A stretch of 17,826 bases of DNA from Lachnospiraceae bacterium (GCA_900759665.1 CAAEWE010000031.1:1-17826); one strand, 5' to 3'. Shown: positions 1-7,255, counted from the stretch's first letter. The notes: a model not told the origin generated them from the letters alone. Made by a program: numbers and translations.

Positions 1-15
1 AAGGAGTATCAGATT

Positions 16-129
16 ATGAAAGAGAGATACGAAACACCGGAGATGGAGATTGTAGAGTTTGAAACGGAGGATATTATTACAACAAGTGGTGATCCGGAGA
101 CACCTTTTGTGCCATTTTCCGGAAATTGA
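16..129 (+). CDS. Small clostridial peptide with DIITTSG motif
   Basis: A 37-codon ORF starts with ATG nine bases after a full AAGGAG ribosome binding site at 1-6. The product begins MKERYETPEMEIVEFE, continues with EDIITTSG and ends PETPFVPFSGN. Very short proteins with a Y-x-x-P-E start, an acidic E/V-rich middle and an ITTSG motif are common hypothetical proteins in Clostridia; I know of no settled function. A ribosomally made precursor peptide or small signalling peptide is possible, but no modifying enzyme is visible here. The stop codon overlaps the ATG of a following short frame (TGATG). The PFVP near its end recurs at the end of the membrane-anchored protein at 1797-2393. The promoter lies outside the window. 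Confidence 0.7.
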   Translation: MKERYETPEMEIVEFETEDIITTSGDPETPFVPFSGN

Positions 130-266
130 TGAAAGGAATAAGGAAGTGGTCTGATCTGGTGGACCGGAAATCAATAAAAAGAGTAATTTGTAACCAAAGC
201 TTCCCACACCGGATGATCCGGTGTGGGAAGCTTTGGTATCTATCCATCGATCAGCCAGTCAATTAA
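129..266 (+). other. Overlapping short ORF, probable truncated second gene
   Basis: An ATG overlapping the preceding stop (TGATG) opens a 45-codon frame that begins MKGIRKWSDLVDRK, runs through the palindrome at 193-237 and ends inside the 3' end of the opposing ATPase gene. The first 15 or so codons look gene-like; the rest is palindrome and antisense sequence. It may be the stub of a gene once coupled to the peptide and cut off when the ATPase module arrived, or a chance frame. I do not recognise it. Confidence 0.2.
193..237. repeat. 22-bp perfect palindrome, 1-base centre
   Basis: Arms 193-214 and 216-237 are exact reverse complements around G215. The right arm ends two bases before the TAG stop of the minus-strand ATPase gene. 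Neither side has a T-run directly after the stem; the closest is a T-rich stretch (A-rich on the plus strand) about ten bases beyond it when read on the minus strand. It may still end transcription of both convergent units, but a classical intrinsic terminator would have the T-run adjacent. Other readings are a repetitive extragenic palindrome or an insertion scar. Confidence 0.9.
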
Positions 267-1559
267 ATAGATGGATTTTATGCCCTCATAGGAAGAATCC
301 ATTCCGGGATTCAGGGAAAGAATGATCTTCTCATAATTGTCATTGATCTTTTGGAGAGGAGCAAGTTCTCGTTTGCGGACATCCTCACTTGTCATTGCTT
401 CTGTGACTTGAATATATATTTTATCGTCTGCCTTTGTGGCAATGAAATCTACCTCGGAATTACCGATTTTACCGATTGAGACATCGTAGCCCCGGCGAAG
501 CAGTTCAAAGTATACAACATTTTCTATGGCATGACCGCTATCACGGTTTCTGAAACCGAGCAGGTAATTTCGTAGTCCGATATCTACGATATAGTATTTT
601 CCGAGCGTTCGTAAAAATTCTTTGCCCTTGATATCGAATCTTTTAATCTCATAGAAAAAATAGGCTTCAAGCAGTGCATTTACATAAGCCTGTACAGTAT
701 GGGTGCTTGGGCTTTTTTTCCTTTTGTTATTACTGAGTAACCCTTCGTTTGACAGGGTATTTCCGATCGAGGAGATGGATATATTGCTTCCAATGTTATC
801 GGCAAGAAACATGGTGATTTTTTTCAAGAGTACCGGATCTGTAATTCTTTTCTGCCCTCTGCGGTTTTCCCTCTCCAGGATATCTCTCATAATTACGGTT
901 GAATAGATGCCGTCAAGTAATATCAATGCTTTTTCCTGATCTAAGCCGATATCAGCAATACCGGGCATTCCACCAAATCGCATATAGGCATCAAATACTT
1001 CCTGCAATTCGTAATGTTCCCCGGCTTTGTCAAATACTTGTTTGCGGATGCCACCGAATGAATTTTTTGTTTCCCGGATTTCAAGATCATGAAAAGGAAT
1101 AAATTCCGAGAAAGATAATGGCAGCATTTTTATCTCTATGCATCTGCCGGATAGGTAAGTGGCATATTCAGAGGAAAGCATATAAGCATTCGATCCGGTG
1201 ATGTAAATGTCGCAGTTAAAATCGACGCGGAAGGAGTTTACCGCATCTTCCCAGCCGGGCACACGCTGAACTTCATCAAAGAAAAAGTACATTCTTTTAT
1301 TTGGGACAATATGCTGGCTGACATATTTATAGAAAGAGTCGCTATTCATGTTTTTGAATGCGTAGGACTCGAAATTCATTTCAAGAATCTGATCATCGGC
1401 AATTCCGGTTTCCTGTAGGTGGAGCTTCATTAGTTTCAGCAGGCTGGATTTTCCACATCGGCGGATTCCGGTAACAACCTTTACAGGTTCTGTATCTTGA
1501 AATGCTATTATTTTATTCAGGTATAAATCTCTTTTCTTGAGTTTATGGGTATCAATCAT
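240..1559 (-). CDS. AAA+ ATPase with C-terminal DUF4143 domain (subfamily 1)
   Basis: The 439-residue product has a Walker A motif GIRRCGKSS (31-39), a Walker B strand YFFFDEVQ (91-98), a TGSN sensor-like turn (121-124), and a C-terminal half of the DUF4143 / PD-(D/E)XK-like fold with E366, E389-x-D391 and IYIQV (401-405). In the last motif Gln404 stands where the catalytic Glu-x-Lys would be, so nuclease activity is doubtful; this is usual in this subfamily. I chose the ATG at 1559 because a GGAGGAG site sits just upstream (near 1567-1574); an 18-codon extension to 1613 has no such site and would cover the promoter. DUF4143 ATPases are abundant in Clostridia, Bacteroidetes and archaea, usually as solitary genes; the cellular role is unknown, with mobile or selfish behaviour suspected. 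A second, unrelated-subfamily copy lies 1 kb away. Confidence 0.9.
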   Translation of the reverse strand: MIDTHKLKKRDLYLNKIIAFQDTEPVKVVTGIRRCGKSSLLKLMKLHLQETGIADDQILEMNFESYAFKNMNSDSFYKYVSQHIVPNKRMYFFFDEVQRVPGWEDAVNSFRVDFNCDIYITGSNAYMLSSEYATYLSGRCIEIKMLPLSFSEFIPFHDLEIRETKNSFGGIRKQVFDKAGEHYELQEVFDAYMRFGGMPGIADIGLDQEKALILLDGIYSTVIMRDILERENRRGQKRITDPVLLKKITMFLADNIGSNISISSIGNTLSNEGLLSNNKRKKSPSTHTVQAYVNALLEAYFFYEIKRFDIKGKEFLRTLGKYYIVDIGLRNYLLGFRNRDSGHAIENVVYFELLRRGYDVSIGKIGNSEVDFIATKADDKIYIQVTEAMTSEDVRKRELAPLQKINDNYEKIILSLNPGMDSSYEGIKSIYLIDWLIDG

Positions 1560-1583
1560 TGTCTGCTCCTCCTTTTTAGTAGA

Positions 1584-1613
1584 AGTATAGCATAAACTCT
1601 TACAAAAAATCAA
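1584..1613 (-). promoter_or_regulatory. Sigma-A type promoter of the first ATPase gene
   Basis: Read on the minus strand, TTGATT (1613-1608) and TATACT (1589-1584) are 18 bases apart, and TGC directly before the -10 box makes it an extended -10 element. It lies 25 bases upstream of the ATG at 1559, leaving a short leader that holds the ribosome binding site. Confidence 0.6.
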
Positions 1614-1639
1614 GTTTATGCACTAAAGTGCATAAACTT
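1590..1639. promoter_or_regulatory. Operator-like inverted repeat with third half-site
   Basis: AAGTTTATGCAC (1612-1623), the spacer TAAA and GTGCATAAACTT (1628-1639) form a perfect 12-bp inverted repeat that touches the -35 box of the minus-strand promoter. A third half-site GCATAAACT occurs at 1590-1598 between the -35 and -10 boxes and forms a second dyad with the 1613-1621 half-site. The two dyad centres (about 1605 and 1625) are 20 bases apart, close to two helical turns. The arrangement fits a repressor binding cooperatively over the promoter; which protein binds is unknown. Confidence 0.65.
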
Positions 1640-1796
1640 CTAAAAATCGACTTTTTTTGCAATGTTGAGGATCTAAACTTCCCCTCGTATCAATGCCTGA
1701 ATATCTGTCATTTTCATTGCGGTCTATGTGCCGCTATGATAAACTGGCTATAATAATGTTTTTATGGTGATAGGTTATTCAGAGAGGAGATTGTTC

Positions 1797-2393
1797 ATGA
1801 AAAATAAGAAAAAGGCAATTATCATTACAGCGACCGGTCTTGTGCTTTTGCTGGCAGTCATAGTGACTGCGGTCGTGATGAAGCAATCCGGTCAAAAGAC
1901 TGCCGGGGAACCGGATAGATCAGAACAGACTGCAACAGATCCGGCCTCCAGGGACGATGAAAAAGCAGCGGACAATGATCTTCCGGTTGTGTCGATGGCT
2001 GCCGGAGATGCGAAGGATGGGACAGCAGACAGTTCTTTGACGGAAGGATCTTCCGGGGAGAATCCGACATCCGCAGATGACACGAACCGGAATGCATCAG
2101 AGAAAAGAAATCCGGCGGATAAGAGAACCGCAAAGAAGAATAGGAAAACGCCTGCTGCGGATAATGATAATAAGCCATCCCAGGCACCATCCGGTCAGAA
2201 GGATGATACAAGCCGGGATAACGGTAAGAATGATTCCGATAACCAAGACACCGGCAGCAAAGATACTGAAAGTAAGGACACCGGAAGCAAGGACTCTGAC
2301 AGCAAAGCTTCCGGCAGCAAAGATACCGACAGCAAGGACACCGGCAGCAAGGACTCTGACACGATTGAGCTTCCGTTTGTTCCGGCAGAATAA
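1797..2393 (+). CDS. Membrane-anchored low-complexity Ser/Asp/Lys-rich protein
   Basis: The 198-residue product starts MKNKKKAIIITATG and has one hydrophobic helix at about residues 6-28, followed by a highly charged, disordered Ser/Thr/Asp/Lys/Asn-rich region. Residues 151-188 are five-residue repeats of the type DTGSK, and the protein ends IELPFVPAE. It is probably an N-terminally anchored extracytoplasmic protein (or secreted if cleaved); no lipobox cysteine and no LPXTG motif is present. I chose ATG 1797 because AGAGGAGA (1783-1790) precedes it; an upstream ATG at 1764 lacks a good site. A TATAAT at 1749-1754 could be its -10 box, without a convincing -35. I recognise no family. The PFVP ending resembles that of the peptide at 16-129. 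Confidence 0.75.
   Translation: MKNKKKAIIITATGLVLLLAVIVTAVVMKQSGQKTAGEPDRSEQTATDPASRDDEKAADNDLPVVSMAAGDAKDGTADSSLTEGSSGENPTSADDTNRNASEKRNPADKRTAKKNRKTPAADNDNKPSQAPSGQKDDTSRDNGKNDSDNQDTGSKDTESKDTGSKDSDSKASGSKDTDSKDTGSKDSDTIELPFVPAE
2247..2360 (+). repeat. 15-bp tandem repeat coding for (D-[TS]-x-S-K)n
   Basis: About seven and a half imperfect 15-base units encode DTGSK, DTESK, DTGSK, DSDSK, ASGSK, DTDSK, DTGSK, DSD. Because the unit is a multiple of three, gains or losses of units would keep the reading frame, so the length of this linker may vary between strains. Confidence 0.85.
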
Positions 2394-2450
2394 GATCGTG
2401 TCACGAGTAGTAAGGAGAAAGCATCGGAATAAAAACAGCTCAGACAGCAG

Positions 2451-2479
2451 GTGACAATAAGGAACAGTTATAGTATAAT
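2451..2479 (+). promoter_or_regulatory. Promoter of the second ATPase gene
   Basis: GTGACA (2451-2456) and TATAAT (2474-2479) are separated by 17 bases, a near-consensus vegetative promoter. Transcription would start about 2486, so the 32-bp repeats that follow lie over the start site and in the leader. Confidence 0.7.
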
Positions 2480-2557
2480 ATTCCAAAATGTTGATGGAAT
2501 GCGATTTTTACCTTCCAAAATGTTGATGGAATGCGATTTTTATATTCCAAAATGTTG
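2480..2557. repeat. 32-bp tandem repeat, 2.4 copies, with internal dyads
   Basis: Units start at 2481, 2513 and 2545 (the last is partial, about 14 bases). The two full units are nearly identical. Each contains TTCCA and TGGAA nine bases apart, a 5 to 6-bp dyad (ATTCCA 2480-2485 with TGGAAT 2495-2500, and again ending at 2532). The 32-bp period is close to three helical turns, so bound proteins would sit on one face. It is placed just downstream of the promoter of the DUF4143 gene, as an operator would be. There are too few units and too short a spacing for a CRISPR array. Confidence 0.85.
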
Positions 2558-2591
2558 AAATATGTTTCGTTATAGGAATTTGAGGTGCATT

Positions 2592-3899
2592 ATGCTGAAA
2601 AGAAAAATAACAACTTTTATTGATCAATGGGTTCATACTAAGGATAAGAAATGTCTTGTTGTGCAAGGAGCCCGACAAACCGGTAAGACATATATAATTG
2701 AGCATTTTGCGGAAGCGGAATACGAGGAATTTGTTGAAATTAATTTTAAACAGCTGCCGTCTGCGATGGAGATGTTCGACGGCGATCTCACGGTAGACAA
2801 CATGGTTATGGCGATGCGGTTTCGTTTCCCTGAAAAGAAAATCATACCGGGGAAAACTCTGATTTTTTTGGATGAGATTCAGGAATGTCAGGAAGCGATT
2901 ACATCACTTAAATTTTGGGCGATCGACAACAGATATGATGTGATCGCATCGGGATCTCTTCTTGGAATAGACTATAAACGGGCATCTTCTTATCCGGTTG
3001 GGTATGTTGATTATCTGAAAATGTATGGGATTGATTTTGAAGAGTTTCTATGGGGAATGGGAATCTCTGAAGATATGATAGAGAGTTTGTGTGGTTATTT
3101 GCATTCTAAAACTGCGATACCTGAGGCAATTCATTCGAGGATGATGAATTACTACAGACAATATATTGCAATCGGAGGGATGCCCGAAGCAGTGCAGAAA
3201 TATATAGATACAAAGGATTTCAGGGAAGTTGATAAGATTCAGAGAAATCTCTTACAGGGATATCAGTACGATATAGCATATTATGCAACAGCGGAAGAGA
3301 AGGTAAAAGCAGAGAAATGCTATCTTTCTCTTGCAAAACAATTATTAGATAAGGAAAATCATAAATTTCAATATAAGGAAGTTGAGCATGGTGGCAGAGC
3401 ACAAAAATATTTTTCGAGTATTGAGTGGCTTCTTCGTGCGGACATGGTGCATTTGAGCAAACGCGTGAAAGATGTCAGATTTGATCTGGATGATTATACG
3501 AGAGAAGATTTTTTTAGAGCCTATACGACAGATTTATCATTATTGATGGCGATGAAAGACTTTTCAATCAAACAGCATATTGTTGAAAATACGTTAGAGG
3601 GAAACTCCAAAGGGGGGATCTACGAATGTGCGATCGCAGATGCATTGTATAAGAAGGGGTATGCATTATATTTTTATAAAAATGAAACGACAAAACATGA
3701 AATTGATATTATTATCCAAAAAGATGGAATAGTAGTTCCTATCGAGGTTAAGAGCGGTAATACGCGGGCGAATTCCTTAAAATCACTTATGAAGAATAAG
3801 AGTAATATTTCTTACGGATATAAATTAGCAGACAGCAATATTGGTATCAGTGAAGAGGGGATCATTACGTTGCCGCTTTATATGATTGCATTTATCTGA
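2592..3899 (+). CDS. AAA+ ATPase with C-terminal DUF4143 / PD-(D/E)XK domain (subfamily 2)
   Basis: The 435-residue product has Walker A GARQTGKT (26-33), Walker B IFLDEIQE (91-98), an ASGS sensor-like stretch (about 119-122) and a C-terminal nuclease-like domain with E370-x-D372 and E385-V-K387, that is, an intact PD-(D/E)XK signature. This differs from the first ATPase of the window, whose matching motif is degenerate. I chose ATG 2592 because GAGG (2582-2585) precedes it; the ATG at 2562 lies within the tandem repeats and has no ribosome binding site. It stands alone between its own promoter and the gal promoter. It is more AT-rich than the gal genes, in line with horizontal origin. Family function is unknown. 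Confidence 0.9.
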   Translation: MLKRKITTFIDQWVHTKDKKCLVVQGARQTGKTYIIEHFAEAEYEEFVEINFKQLPSAMEMFDGDLTVDNMVMAMRFRFPEKKIIPGKTLIFLDEIQECQEAITSLKFWAIDNRYDVIASGSLLGIDYKRASSYPVGYVDYLKMYGIDFEEFLWGMGISEDMIESLCGYLHSKTAIPEAIHSRMMNYYRQYIAIGGMPEAVQKYIDTKDFREVDKIQRNLLQGYQYDIAYYATAEEKVKAEKCYLSLAKQLLDKENHKFQYKEVEHGGRAQKYFSSIEWLLRADMVHLSKRVKDVRFDLDDYTREDFFRAYTTDLSLLMAMKDFSIKQHIVENTLEGNSKGGIYECAIADALYKKGYALYFYKNETTKHEIDIIIQKDGIVVPIEVKSGNTRANSLKSLMKNKSNISYGYKLADSNIGISEEGIITLPLYMIAFI

Positions 3900-3996
3900 A
3901 AGTGTTTCGCAAGGTCGTGAAAAGTAAACGGGAATGGAGGTGATTGTTTAAATACAGGTGGTTGGGGATGGCAAGAGATTGATTCAGACAGTTTTG

Positions 3997-4025
3997 TTGC
4001 ATTACGAAACCTGATATGGTACACT
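3997..4025 (+). promoter_or_regulatory. Promoter of the gal operon
   Basis: TTGCAT (3997-4002) and TACACT (4020-4025) are 17 bases apart, with TGG before the -10 box (extended -10 form). The leader to the galK start is about 30 bases. I see no clear operator. The rest of 3900-4059 holds no gene. Confidence 0.6.
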
Positions 4026-4059
4026 TTATGAGGTAACAATATGACATGGAGGAAAAGAC

Positions 4060-5343
4060 ATGCAGAATATCAGGAGTGTACGGGAATCTCTGGAGCAGGG
4101 ATCACTGGATCAGAAGATCAGGGAGATCTATGTGGATGAGCAGAGAGTTCCTTATAATAGAGAGCGGTATATCCGGGCGATCGACCGGTTTACCGAGTTA
4201 TTCCCTTCCGAAAAGAAAATTGAGATATACAGTGCGCCGGGGCGCAGTGAAGTATGTGGCAATCATACGGACCATCAGAATGGTATGGTGCTTGCGACTT
4301 CGATCAATCTGGATGCCATTGCGATCGTGGCAAAGGCAGAGGAGCCGGTGATCCGTTTGGTATCCGGAGATTTCCCGATGGAGGAGGTTGATGTAGCGGA
4401 TCTTTCTATGAAGGAAGAGGAGCAAAGCACCACCACAGCATTGATCCGTGGAGTTGCAGCGGGGATGAAGGAGCGTGGCCATCAGGTCGGCGGCTTTACA
4501 GCATATATTACCAGTGATGTGCTGATGGGAGCCGGGATGTCTTCTTCCGCAGCATTTGAGAGCCTGATCGGCACGATCCTTTCCGGGCTCTACAATGATA
4601 TGCAAGTATCCAGCATCGAGATTGCCCAGATCGGCCAGTACGCAGAGAATATATATTTTGGCAAGCCATGTGGTCTGATGGACCAGATGGCTTGTAGTGT
4701 TGGCGGTATGATCTTTATTGACTTTAAGGAGAAGGAGCATCCGGAGGTCAGGCAGGTACACACTGATTTTGAAAAGGCAGGCTTAAGCCTTTGTATTGTG
4801 GATACCAAAGGATCTCATGCCGATCTGACACCGGACTATGCTGCAGTGCCCGCAGAGATGAATCAGGTGGCACAGGCTCTGGGCAGGGAGCATTTAAGAG
4901 AAGTGCCGAGGGAGACATTTTTTAAAGAGCTTCCCAAGCTTTGGAAAGAGACTTCCGGCAGAGCGGTACTTCGTGCCATTCATTTCTATGAGGAAGAGGA
5001 GAGGGTTCTACGGGGCGTGAAATCACTGGAGGAGTCTGATTATCCGGGATTTTTAGGTGTGATCAAGGCAAGCGGAGATTCCTCTGCAAAATACCTGCAG
5101 AACATTTACAGTCCAAAGGATGTGGATTCCCAGAATGTAACCGTTGCTCTGGCAGTCAGTGAGAGTATTCTGGGGGAGAACGGTGTGTGCCGTGTCCATG
5201 GCGGCGGTTTTGCCGGCACGATCCAGGCATTTGTAAAAAATGAGGCAGTGGCTGCTTACAAGGAGCAGATCGAAGCAATCTACGGGGACGACAGCTGTCA
5301 CGTATTAAAGGTGCGTTTGCAGGGTGGCATACGAGTTTTATGA
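4060..5343 (+). CDS. galK: Galactokinase (GHMP kinase family)
   Basis: The 427-residue protein should phosphorylate galactose at C1 with ATP (Leloir pathway, cytoplasm). It has the N-terminal galactokinase motif APGRSEVCGNHTDH (59-72), the GHMP ATP-binding loop GAGMSSSAA (157-165), GLMDQM with the presumed catalytic Asp208, and the C-terminal GGGFAGT motif. At position 68 an Asn replaces the Glu of the classical GEHTDY motif, which contacts galactose; this GNHTDH form is, to my knowledge, typical of clostridial members, and the true substrate could differ. An N-terminal extension of about 40 residues exceeds E. coli GalK. The start is set by GGAGG (4048-4052). galE follows after 48 bases. No galT is present in the window. 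Another sugar kinase of the GHMP family is the main alternative. Confidence 0.88.
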   Translation: MQNIRSVRESLEQGSLDQKIREIYVDEQRVPYNRERYIRAIDRFTELFPSEKKIEIYSAPGRSEVCGNHTDHQNGMVLATSINLDAIAIVAKAEEPVIRLVSGDFPMEEVDVADLSMKEEEQSTTTALIRGVAAGMKERGHQVGGFTAYITSDVLMGAGMSSSAAFESLIGTILSGLYNDMQVSSIEIAQIGQYAENIYFGKPCGLMDQMACSVGGMIFIDFKEKEHPEVRQVHTDFEKAGLSLCIVDTKGSHADLTPDYAAVPAEMNQVAQALGREHLREVPRETFFKELPKLWKETSGRAVLRAIHFYEEEERVLRGVKSLEESDYPGFLGVIKASGDSSAKYLQNIYSPKDVDSQNVTVALAVSESILGENGVCRVHGGGFAGTIQAFVKNEAVAAYKEQIEAIYGDDSCHVLKVRLQGGIRVL

Positions 5344-5391
5344 TGAACCCTTCAGATAGACATAAAAGCAAGGACGAAAGGGAGGTTCGCT

Positions 5392-6417
5392 ATGAAGATT
5401 TTAGTTACAGGTGGAGCAGGGTACATAGGAAGTCATACCTGCGTGGAGCTTTTAAATGAAGGTTATGAGGTAGTTATCGTGGATAACCTGTACAATGCCA
5501 GCGAGAAGGCAGTACAGAGAGTGCAGGAGATTACCGGGAAGGAGCTGACCTTCTATAACAGCGATATCAGAGACTATAATGCAATGAGCAGCATTTTTTC
5601 AAAGGAAAAGCCCGATGCCGTGATCCATTTTGCGGGGCTTAAGGCGGTGGGAGAGTCTGTCTCCAAGCCATTGGAGTACTATGAAAATAATATCGGCGGC
5701 ACCCTGAATCTGTGCAAGGCGATGCGGGAAAACGGCTGCAAAAACATTATCTTTTCATCCTCTGCAACGGTTTATGGAGACCCTGCATTTATCCCGATCA
5801 CAGAGGAATGTCCAAAGGGCGTATGTACCAATCCTTATGGCTGGACAAAGCATATGCTGGAGCAGATCCTGACGGATTTCCATACAGCAGACGAGGAGTG
5901 GAACGTGATCCTTCTTCGTTATTTCAATCCGATCGGAGCCCACAAAAGCGGACTGATCGGCGAGGATCCGAAGGGTATCCCAAACAATCTGCTCCCTTAT
6001 GTGGCACAGGTGGCGATCGGTAAGCTGGAGTGTGTCGGTGTCTTCGGTAACGACTATGATACACCGGACGGAACCGGAGTACGTGATTATATTCATGTAG
6101 TAGATCTGGCGAGAGGTCATGTGAAGGCGATCAACAAGCTGATGGAGCATCCGGGAGTTAAAATCTACAACCTGGGAACCGGAAAGGGATACAGTGTTCT
6201 TGATGTGATCAAGGCATTTGGAAAAGCCTGCGGCAAGGAGATTCCATATCAGATCAAGGCGAGACGTCCCGGTGATATTGCGACATGCTACTCCGATGCA
6301 TCCTTAGCCAAAAAGGAGCTGGGCTGGGAGGCACAGTATGGGATTGAGGAAATGTGTGCAGATTCCTGGAGATGGCAGACCATGAATCCGGACGGATACA
6401 ATACAGAGAATCAATAA
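5392..6417 (+). CDS. galE: UDP-glucose 4-epimerase
   Basis: The 341-residue protein interconverts UDP-galactose and UDP-glucose with bound NAD. It shows the Rossmann motif GGAGYIGSH (7-15), Ser124 in FSSSATVYG, and the short-chain dehydrogenase pair Tyr149-xxx-Lys153 in NPYGWTK; these three positions match the catalytic residues of E. coli GalE in number. Later segments (RYFNPIGAH, GTGVRDYIHV, NLGTGKGYSV) are typical of bacterial GalE. Length is normal. A GGGAGG site precedes the ATG. It is the second gene of the gal operon, and its stop is one base from the next start. Confidence 0.96.
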   Translation: MKILVTGGAGYIGSHTCVELLNEGYEVVIVDNLYNASEKAVQRVQEITGKELTFYNSDIRDYNAMSSIFSKEKPDAVIHFAGLKAVGESVSKPLEYYENNIGGTLNLCKAMRENGCKNIIFSSSATVYGDPAFIPITEECPKGVCTNPYGWTKHMLEQILTDFHTADEEWNVILLRYFNPIGAHKSGLIGEDPKGIPNNLLPYVAQVAIGKLECVGVFGNDYDTPDGTGVRDYIHVVDLARGHVKAINKLMEHPGVKIYNLGTGKGYSVLDVIKAFGKACGKEIPYQIKARRPGDIATCYSDASLAKKELGWEAQYGIEEMCADSWRWQTMNPDGYNTENQ

Positions 6418-6418
6418 A

Positions 6419-7204
6419 ATGCAGAAGGAACAAAAAATTACGATCATTTCCCATCGTCGCAGGGTGACAATTTCGGTACGGGATATCCTATATGTTCATA
6501 TGCGCCGGAAGTATGCAGATATACATATGAACAGCGGTGAGGTTCTGGAAACGAGAATGACCTATAGGGAGCTTTCGGAACTGCTCGGGACAGCTTTTAT
6601 CGAGGTACGTCGGGGGTGTCTTGTATCTGCGATCGCGGTATACAGTATTACCGATACCATCAATCTGAATAACGGGGAAATACTGGATTATACCCAAAGC
6701 CGCAAAAATGAGATTGATGAAAAGCTGTATCGTCAGAGAAAAAGGGTCATACGGGGATTTTCAACGATAGGGACGCCTGTTTCTACCGCCGAATATTGTG
6801 AATACTATAAAGGGTTTGAGCATATGCCCTTTGCCTTTGCGGATATTGAGATGATATTTGAGGACGATTTCCGGGCGATCGACTGGGTATTCCGGTATGG
6901 AAACCCTGCATTGGCGAGACTGGAAGGAATGCCCTTGGAAAAGATGATCGGTCACAGCTTTCGAAGTATCTTTCCGGATATGGATGAAAAGTGGCTTCGG
7001 GGATACGAGCGGACGATTTTGTATGGAGAAACGCTGTCCATGAATGAGTACAGTCCGGAGATCGATGCGGATCTGCTGATCGTATGTTTTCCGACTTTTG
7101 AGGGACATTGTGGCTGCATCCTGCTGAATCAGGATGATGTTTTGCATATCCGGAGTGAATGTGAACCGGATGGAGTCGTAAAAATGCTTTTTGGAAGATC
7201 ATAA
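6419..7204 (+). CDS. LytTR DNA-binding domain / PAS domain regulator
   Basis: The 261-residue protein has a LytTR DNA-binding domain at its N-terminus (about 5-103, with DILYVHMRRKYADIHM and FIEVRRGCLVSAIAV) and a PAS-like sensor region behind it (about 128-238, with FRYGNPALARLEG and GHSFRSIFP). LytTR usually sits at the C-terminus after a receiver, so this order is less common. The ATG is one base after the galE stop, with only a weak internal ribosome binding site, which suggests translational coupling. It probably senses an intracellular ligand and controls nearby genes; four LytTR-box-like repeats lie upstream of the next gene. No receiver domain, so no kinase partner is needed. Confidence 0.85.
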   Translation: MQKEQKITIISHRRRVTISVRDILYVHMRRKYADIHMNSGEVLETRMTYRELSELLGTAFIEVRRGCLVSAIAVYSITDTINLNNGEILDYTQSRKNEIDEKLYRQRKRVIRGFSTIGTPVSTAEYCEYYKGFEHMPFAFADIEMIFEDDFRAIDWVFRYGNPALARLEGMPLEKMIGHSFRSIFPDMDEKWLRGYERTILYGETLSMNEYSPEIDADLLIVCFPTFEGHCGCILLNQDDVLHIRSECEPDGVVKMLFGRS

Positions 7205-7210
7205 TAGAAA

Positions 7211-7255
7211 CCGCCGTCAGGCTGTGGAGTATATCCGTAGTCTGGCGGCTTTTTT
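7211..7255 (+). terminator. Intrinsic terminator of the gal operon
   Basis: CCGCC (7211-7215) pairs with GGCGG (7244-7248), AG with CT, and an inner stem CTGTGGA (7222-7228) pairs with TCCGTAG (7234-7240) with two G-T wobbles. A run of six T (7250-7255) follows. Confidence 0.85.

Noticed and set aside
1560..1613. Upstream-extended start of the first DUF4143 ATPase
   Set aside because: The extension covers the promoter, has no ribosome binding site, and the ATG at 1559 has an excellent one.
2480..2557. CRISPR array
   Set aside because: The 32-bp units are contiguous, with no unique spacers, and no cas genes are near.
3936..3945. A near-perfect Shine-Dalgarno sequence GGAGGTGATT without a gene
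   Set aside because: No start codon at a usable distance opens a frame of useful length; it is probably a relic or chance.
4198..4761. A 187-codon minus-strand frame within galK
   Set aside because: Antisense shadow of a clearly coding galactokinase; no domain and no start signals.
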